Below, one piece after another: positions 42,929-46,844 of a DNA stretch of 46,844 nt (within the stretch, counting starts at the first letter, position 1; each line of letters opens with the position of its first letter). A program made the position numbers and the translations under genes. Under the pieces are notes generated by a model. It did not search any database. It worked only from the letters and a program-made list of their open reading frames with translations, and was not told the DNA's origin. The DNA is from Actinomycetota bacterium. GTDB taxonomy: Bacteria; Actinomycetota; Acidimicrobiia; Acidimicrobiales; Microtrichaceae. Location: NCBI GenBank assembly GCA_016870275.1, contig VGBZ01000017.1, positions 1-46,844 on the forward strand, in the 5' to 3' direction.

Positions 42929-43519
42929 TCAGGCCAGCGCCTGCTGACGGCGCATGAACACGAAGCCGCCGATCAGCACGAGCGCGCCGACCACCGGCAG
43001 GAGGATGGCCACGGGGGCCTCGGGGATCACGCCGCCGGACTCGACGATCGTGAAGGGGATGTCGGCGGCCTGGTTGTTGTTGAACAGGCTGTCGTTGGTG
43101 ACCCGCACGTAGCAGGTCGTGAACTTCTGGATGCCCGCCGGGGCGACGTCGGCGTCCGCGAAGCAGCCCCAGGGCTGGTCACCCGAGGGGTCCGGGCCAC
43201 GGAAGACCGTGTACGCCGTGGTGCCGCTCCCGGTCGGGGTGGCGAACGGGTTGATGCTCGACAGCGGGGCGCAGTCCTGGCCCGGGTTGAACGTGGGGTC
43301 GGTCGACAGCTTCTTGCAGATGTCGACGTAGATCAGCTTGTTGGGGGCCTGGCCGGACCAGTTGACCGTGACGGGCGCCTCGGTCTGGCCGGGGGCGAAG
43401 GCCACCGGGTTCGGGTTGACCGTACCGGTCGGACCCTGGGCGCCGGCCGGTGCGGCCACCGACAGGCTCAGGAGGAGCACCCCGGCGACAGCCGCAGCAC
43501 CCAGCACTCGCTTCATCAT
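42929..43519 (-). CDS. Four-cysteine secreted domain protein with PEAP-type C-terminal signal (paralogue B)
   Basis: The 196-residue protein has a Sec signal peptide (1-27), the same four-cysteine domain as the lipoprotein at 33953-34534 (about 40-155) and a tripartite C-terminus: GGVIPEAPVAILLP, helix, FMRRQQ. This resembles PEP-CTERM/archaeosortase signals and, at E-x-P-x-x-x-L-L-P, the tail of the exosortase-linked protein at 37822-38973. It is therefore a candidate exosortase substrate. ATG 43519 or 43516 can serve as start; AAAGG lies 9 bases before the first. A good promoter precedes it and a hairpin follows it, so it can form its own transcript, probably an abundant surface protein. 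Confidence 0.78.
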   Translation of the reverse strand: MMKRVLGAAAVAGVLLLSLSVAAPAGAQGPTGTVNPNPVAFAPGQTEAPVTVNWSGQAPNKLIYVDICKKLSTDPTFNPGQDCAPLSSINPFATPTGSGTTAYTVFRGPDPSGDQPWGCFADADVAPAGIQKFTTCYVRVTNDSLFNNNQAADIPFTIVESGGVIPEAPVAILLPVVGALVLIGGFVFMRRQQALA

Positions 43520-43563
43520 GTTCAACAGCCTTTCGTCAGGGACGGCCCTCGCCGCCAGGGGCG

Positions 43564-43592
43564 ACAATGCGGGACCCGGAACGGGCTGGCAA
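43564..43592 (-). promoter_or_regulatory. Promoter candidate for the anchored four-cysteine protein gene
   Basis: Minus-strand TTGCCA (43592-43587), a 17-base spacer and CATTGT (43569-43564) lie 44 bases before ATG 43519. The rest of the 256-base gap to the sortase-like gene holds a direct repeat GCCGTACCG (near 43718 and 43730) and no gene. Confidence 0.55.
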
Positions 43593-43775
43593 TGGCTCCG
43601 CGGCAGTGTTCCGCCGGTGTTCGTGACCAGTTCATCTGCCGCTCCGCTGATCGTCTGCTGGGGGCGATCCGGACACCTCCGGTTCGCTTCGGTCGACCCG
43701 CCCGGCGCAGTCCCGAGGCCGTACCGGGGCCGTACCGCGAGGCCACATCCGGCCACCGCGCGGGGTCGAGCCGAC

Positions 43776-44777
43776 TCAGTACGTGACCGGGAGGAACGAG
43801 TTCAGGTTGAACAGGACCAGCACGACGCCGATGGCGACGACCGGTCCGCCGATCACGACGGCCACGCCCAGGCTGTAGCGCCGCCGCAGGTCCCGGGCGG
43901 CGAACGCCCCGGCGACGGCCACCATCGCCCCCGCCAGCAACAGGACGGCACCGGACGCCGGACGCTCGTCGAAGGAACCCACGTCCTCGGAGTCCGACAC
44001 CGGCACCCGTGCGTCCTCGGGCACCTCGGGCTGCGGCCCGGATGCGGACGCCGTGACCACGACGCGCTCGCTCGAGAACGGACCGCCGGCGCTGGTCACC
44101 AGGGTCAGCCGCGTCGGCCCGTCGGCCACCATGACCTCGGTCTCGCTGCCGTCCACCTTGGTCACCTCGGTCACCTTGTACACGTAGACGCGGTCGTCCC
44201 GGGTCCGGACGAAGATCCGGTTCCCGCCGACCAGCTGGTCGATCTGGCCGAACGGATAGCTCCACAGCGTCGAGTGACCCAGGATCACGGTGTTGCCCTG
44301 TCCGGGCGGGGCGCTCCCCTCCCGCCAGCCGGGTCCGCCCCGCAGCTGCACCGGTTCCGCACCGCGGGTCACGACCTGGTCCATCCCCAGGATCGGGATC
44401 TGCAGGAGCAGCGCCGCCTCACCGACGGCCACCTCGGTGGCCGGCTCCCGGTACTCGTCCCGGAGGTGCTGCTGACGGACGCTCGCCGACTCGGGCAGCA
44501 GGAACACGATGAGCAGTGCCAGGGCGAGCAGACCTCCCAGCACGGCCAGCACGACCACCCGTCCGCTTCGACCCCCGCCCGACGACCCGGCGGAGTCGGC
44601 GTCGTCGCCGGCCTCGGGATCGGTCGGCAGGGGATCGGTCGGCACGGGATCGGTCGGCACGGCGTCGCCCGGCGGGGCGTCGGGGTCCGGCCCGTACGAC
44701 GGCACGTCGAAGCCGTCCGGATCGTAGGCGGACGGCCATCCGGGAGCGTCGGGCGCTGCTGTGTCCTGCACGCTCAC
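43776..44777 (-). CDS. Sortase-fold membrane protein with catalytic Cys replaced by Ser
   Basis: The 333-residue protein has a Pro/Asp-rich cytoplasmic N-terminus with PTDP repeats (41-54), one membrane helix (73-95), a sortase-like beta barrel (115-245) and two or three C-terminal helices. Sortase landmarks are IPILGMDQVV, the catalytic His168 in NTVILGHS, and Arg238 in SSERVVVTAS. The TLxTC box reads TLVTS, with Ser229 (codon AGC) where the nucleophilic Cys should be. It may be an inactive scaffold, a Ser-dependent variant or carry a sequence error. The GTG start overlaps the preceding binding-protein gene (GTGA). Its operon partners end in membrane helices rather than LPxTG/LAxTG signals. 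Confidence 0.8.
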   Translation of the reverse strand: MSVQDTAAPDAPGWPSAYDPDGFDVPSYGPDPDAPPGDAVPTDPVPTDPLPTDPEAGDDADSAGSSGGGRSGRVVVLAVLGGLLALALLIVFLLPESASVRQQHLRDEYREPATEVAVGEAALLLQIPILGMDQVVTRGAEPVQLRGGPGWREGSAPPGQGNTVILGHSTLWSYPFGQIDQLVGGNRIFVRTRDDRVYVYKVTEVTKVDGSETEVMVADGPTRLTLVTSAGGPFSSERVVVTASASGPQPEVPEDARVPVSDSEDVGSFDERPASGAVLLLAGAMVAVAGAFAARDLRRRYSLGVAVVIGGPVVAIGVVLVLFNLNSFLPVTY

Positions 44778-46525
44778 CCGAAGCCGCTCCTGCGTTCGTA
44801 GAGCTTCCAGACGACCATGGCGAACAGCGCTCCCAGCCCCAGGGTCACGGCCCGGTCGAGCGGCGGCAGTGTCTGGCCGGGAATGGGCAGGGGCATCCGC
44901 CGGGACACCGCCGTGCCCGTCGCTCCGGTGGATGAACCTGCGGCACCCGACGAGGCAGCGGCATCGACCGCTCCACCCACCGCCGCCCCGGCGTCGAGCT
45001 GTTCACCGGCGACCTCGGCGGCCAGTTCGTCGAATCCGGCCGGGATGTCGGACGACCCCGTGTCGAACCCCGGATCGCTGAAGCCGGCGTCGAACCCGGC
45101 GTCGAAACCGGAGCCCGACCCCGCGTCCGTCGGGACGGGCGGCTCGGGGGTCGCCGGTCCGGTGCAGAGCTTCACCGGCGATCCGGTGAGCACGCCGCTC
45201 GGCACCCACGGGGTGCCGTCGTCGCTCGTCGAGACGGTCCCCTTGGCCGACGCGCAGTTCGACTCGACGATCCGGTCCGCGGCGGCCAACGCCTCGCTGA
45301 CCATCGCCGGGGTCAGTCGGCCGTCTCCCAGTTCGGCGGCCCGGACCTGACCCGCGGTGACCTGCAGGCGGATGAACGAGGCCGCCGCGTTGGCCTCGTC
45401 CGCGGTCAGTCCACTCGCCGGGACGTAGGCACGGTTCACCCAGGCGATCGGGTACGCGCCCTTCGCCGGGTTGGTCGCCGCCGCCAGCGGCTTCCCGCCG
45501 TCCAGCGCCACGGCCGCACTGATGCTGTCCGGGGTCGGTGACAACCACTCGCCGGCCGCGTTGCGGACCTGGGCCCGGAACAGGGGCACCCGCTCGGACG
45601 GCGGCTTGGCTGCGTTCAGCGCCACCGCCTCGGCGGCGGCACCGGTCGCAGCTGCGGCGATCGTGCCGCCGAGTGCGACCTCGCTGCCGGCCGGGTCCAA
45701 CCCGCCGAAGATCGTCGAGACGACGTTGTCCATCCCCTGCCGGGACGGGGTCAGGAACCCGGGCCACAACTCGCTGGGGACGTCCTCCGGGTCGCTGCCG
45801 GGTGTCGCTGCGAGCGCCGCCCGACGCTGCGCCCCGGCGGTGATCGCCACGTAGGCGTCCAGGTACTGGTTGAACGCGTCGCCGTCGCTGCGCACCAGCG
45901 GTCGGGCGCCTCGGATGGGCGGCACCAGCCGGTAGCCGTCGGGGAGGACCGGCCCCATGTCCCGGACGAAAGAGCCCGAGTTCCAGACGTTGTTGCCCAC
46001 GTAGAACGTCTCGACGAGCGACTCGCCGCCCAGCCGCAGGTCCGCCGTCAGCAGGATCCGGTCGGCCTGGGTGCACTCGACCAGCGGCTCACCGGTCTGC
46101 TCGTCGACCTCGTCGCACCGGGTCGGGAACAGGCCGATCTCCGGCACGAACCCGAACACCTCCAGACCGACCGCCTGCACCGGCGCCGAGACGACCCCGC
46201 GGCCCGACTGCTGCAGCGCCGCCCGCTGGGCGTCGGTCAGGTCGACCCCCGAGACGATCAGGTCCACCTCACCGTCCACGAACGACGCGCGGGCGTCCTG
46301 GGTGCCCGAGACGATGTACTCGATCGAACTCCGGCGCTTCGCCGTGTCGAGCTGCTGGATGTTCGCCAGCGCTGCGGGCACGACCTCAGCGGTGATGCGG
46401 GCGTTCAGCACCACCGGATCGGTGGTGGTACCGCCGGACTGCGCGGGCGCGACGACCGGCATGAACACCCATGCGACCGCCACCGCCGCTGCGGCCAGTC
46501 GGAGCACCAGACCACGGCGGGTCAT
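44774..46525 (-). CDS. PstS-like binding-fold protein with C-terminal membrane anchor
   Basis: The 583-residue protein has a signal peptide (1-29), a type 2 binding-protein-like region (about 35-460; RRSSIEYIVSGTQDARASF, GEVDLIVSGVDLTD, YPIAWVNRAYVPAS), a Gly/Asp/Phe-rich linker with FDAGFDAGF repeats, a long Ala/Ser stretch and a C-terminal helix (LDRAVTLGLGALFAMVVWKLYERR). It is thus a substrate-binding domain held away from the membrane on a stalk. Its ATG overlaps the stop of the preceding gene (ATGA) and its own stop overlaps the sortase-like gene. The ligand is unknown; similarity to PstS is by fold pattern only. Confidence 0.7.
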   Translation of the reverse strand: MTRRGLVLRLAAAAVAVAWVFMPVVAPAQSGGTTTDPVVLNARITAEVVPAALANIQQLDTAKRRSSIEYIVSGTQDARASFVDGEVDLIVSGVDLTDAQRAALQQSGRGVVSAPVQAVGLEVFGFVPEIGLFPTRCDEVDEQTGEPLVECTQADRILLTADLRLGGESLVETFYVGNNVWNSGSFVRDMGPVLPDGYRLVPPIRGARPLVRSDGDAFNQYLDAYVAITAGAQRRAALAATPGSDPEDVPSELWPGFLTPSRQGMDNVVSTIFGGLDPAGSEVALGGTIAAAATGAAAEAVALNAAKPPSERVPLFRAQVRNAAGEWLSPTPDSISAAVALDGGKPLAAATNPAKGAYPIAWVNRAYVPASGLTADEANAAASFIRLQVTAGQVRAAELGDGRLTPAMVSEALAAADRIVESNCASAKGTVSTSDDGTPWVPSGVLTGSPVKLCTGPATPEPPVPTDAGSGSGFDAGFDAGFSDPGFDTGSSDIPAGFDELAAEVAGEQLDAGAAVGGAVDAAASSGAAGSSTGATGTAVSRRMPLPIPGQTLPPLDRAVTLGLGALFAMVVWKLYERRSGFG

Positions 46526-46844
46526 CGCCGCGACACCGCCGCCCGACCGCCCTTGGCGGCGAACAGTCCGGCTGCGACCAGGGCCGCTCCCATCAGGAAC
46601 GTGAACAGCACGTCGCTGTTCTCGGGTCCGGCGCTGCCGGTCGCCCCGACAGCCGTCCCGCTGGGGCTCGCCGCGCCGAATCCGGCGGCGAACTCCTCGG
46701 CCAGTGCGGCCTCCTCGGCGCTCGCGGCGCTCGCACCCTCCACGGCACCCTCGGCGACGGCGCCGGCCTCACCGGCCACGGCGGTCTCACCGGCCACGGC
46801 GGTCTCACCGGCCACGGCGACCTCGGCGCCGGCGGCTCCGGCTG
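46522..46844 (-). CDS. C-terminus of Ala/Gly-rich membrane-anchored surface protein (partial)
   Basis: The frame is open to the window edge and shows the last 106 residues: three VAGETA-type hexapeptides, an Ala/Glu-rich stretch, GPENSDVLFTFLMGAALVAA as membrane helix and a basic end (KGGRAAVSRR). No LPxTG/LAxTG motif precedes the helix. The stop overlaps the start of the next gene (ATGA), so it is the first visible gene of the sortase-like operon. Confidence 0.7.
   Translation of the reverse strand, partial: AGAAGAEVAVAGETAVAGETAVAGEAGAVAEGAVEGASAASAEEAALAEEFAAGFGAASPSGTAVGATGSAGPENSDVLFTFLMGAALVAAGLFAAKGGRAAVSRR
46768..46821 (-). repeat. 18-bp tandem repeat coding VAGETA hexapeptides
   Basis: Three units of CTCACCGGCCACGGCGGT (plus strand; the last differs at its end) encode the hexapeptides of the partial anchored protein and may continue past the window. 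Confidence 0.85.

Overview
The window is about 46.8 kb of very GC-rich, densely packed DNA from an actinobacterium. Reasons are strong G/C third-position bias, frequent GTG starts, many 4-base GTGA/ATGA gene overlaps, an F420-type luciferase-like oxidoreductase, an EthA/MymA-like monooxygenase, a LALTG wall-sorting signal and a repeated leaderless-start pattern (TANNNT, 6-7 bases, start codon). The gene mix (exosortase, sortase-like protein and many Thr/Pro-rich surface proteins) would fit an Acidimicrobiia-like lineage, but that placement is an inference. I saw no tRNA, rRNA, CRISPR array, insertion sequence or integrase.

Layout. 1-4819 (+): five chained genes: the C-terminus of a LALTG-anchored surface protein, a secreted DUF4430-like protein and a complete ECF importer (T, fused A-A', S), possibly for cobalamin or a precursor. 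4800-12000: a small hypothetical gene; an operon of SDR, Baeyer-Villiger-type monooxygenase and PF10118-type hydrolase facing a leaderless TetR gene across a palindromic operator; then an F420 LLM enzyme, a methyltransferase and a propeller-like protein. 12-19 kb: EamA exporter, Dps, MscL, a frameshifted TMEM165/GDT1 cation transporter, PhoD-like Tat lipoprotein, DUF305 lipoprotein and a CopC-CopD fusion (copper handling). 19-34 kb: two paralogous CocE/X-Pro-peptidase lipoproteins, a DEAD-box helicase with an RPNGS tail, GH78 and GH1 glycosidases, a GGDEF-EAL protein, a small asparagine-synthase-like protein and a GH4 glycosidase. Three copies of a 43-bp repeat lie at gene ends in this part.

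34-46.8 kb (all on -): a cell-surface export region. A five-gene overlapping operon encodes a coiled-coil protein, a polytopic glycosyltransferase-like protein, a Thr-rich anchored protein, an exosortase (Cys/Arg/His triad, EpsI-like tail) and a GT2 synthase. Around it are two proteins sharing a four-cysteine domain (one lipoprotein, one C-terminally anchored), a PstS-like binding protein, and a second operon of an anchored repeat protein, a PstS-like membrane-anchored protein and a sortase-fold protein whose catalytic Cys is replaced by Ser. Two proteins share a C-terminal signal of the form E-[A/S]-P-x-x-x-L-L-P, membrane helix, Arg cluster, and are the natural candidate exosortase substrates. 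This is the best candidate for an undescribed system here.

Sequence quality: three genes carry single-base frameshifts, each gaining one base in a G run (one also has a compensating loss). Several apparently broken genes may therefore be intact in the real genome.
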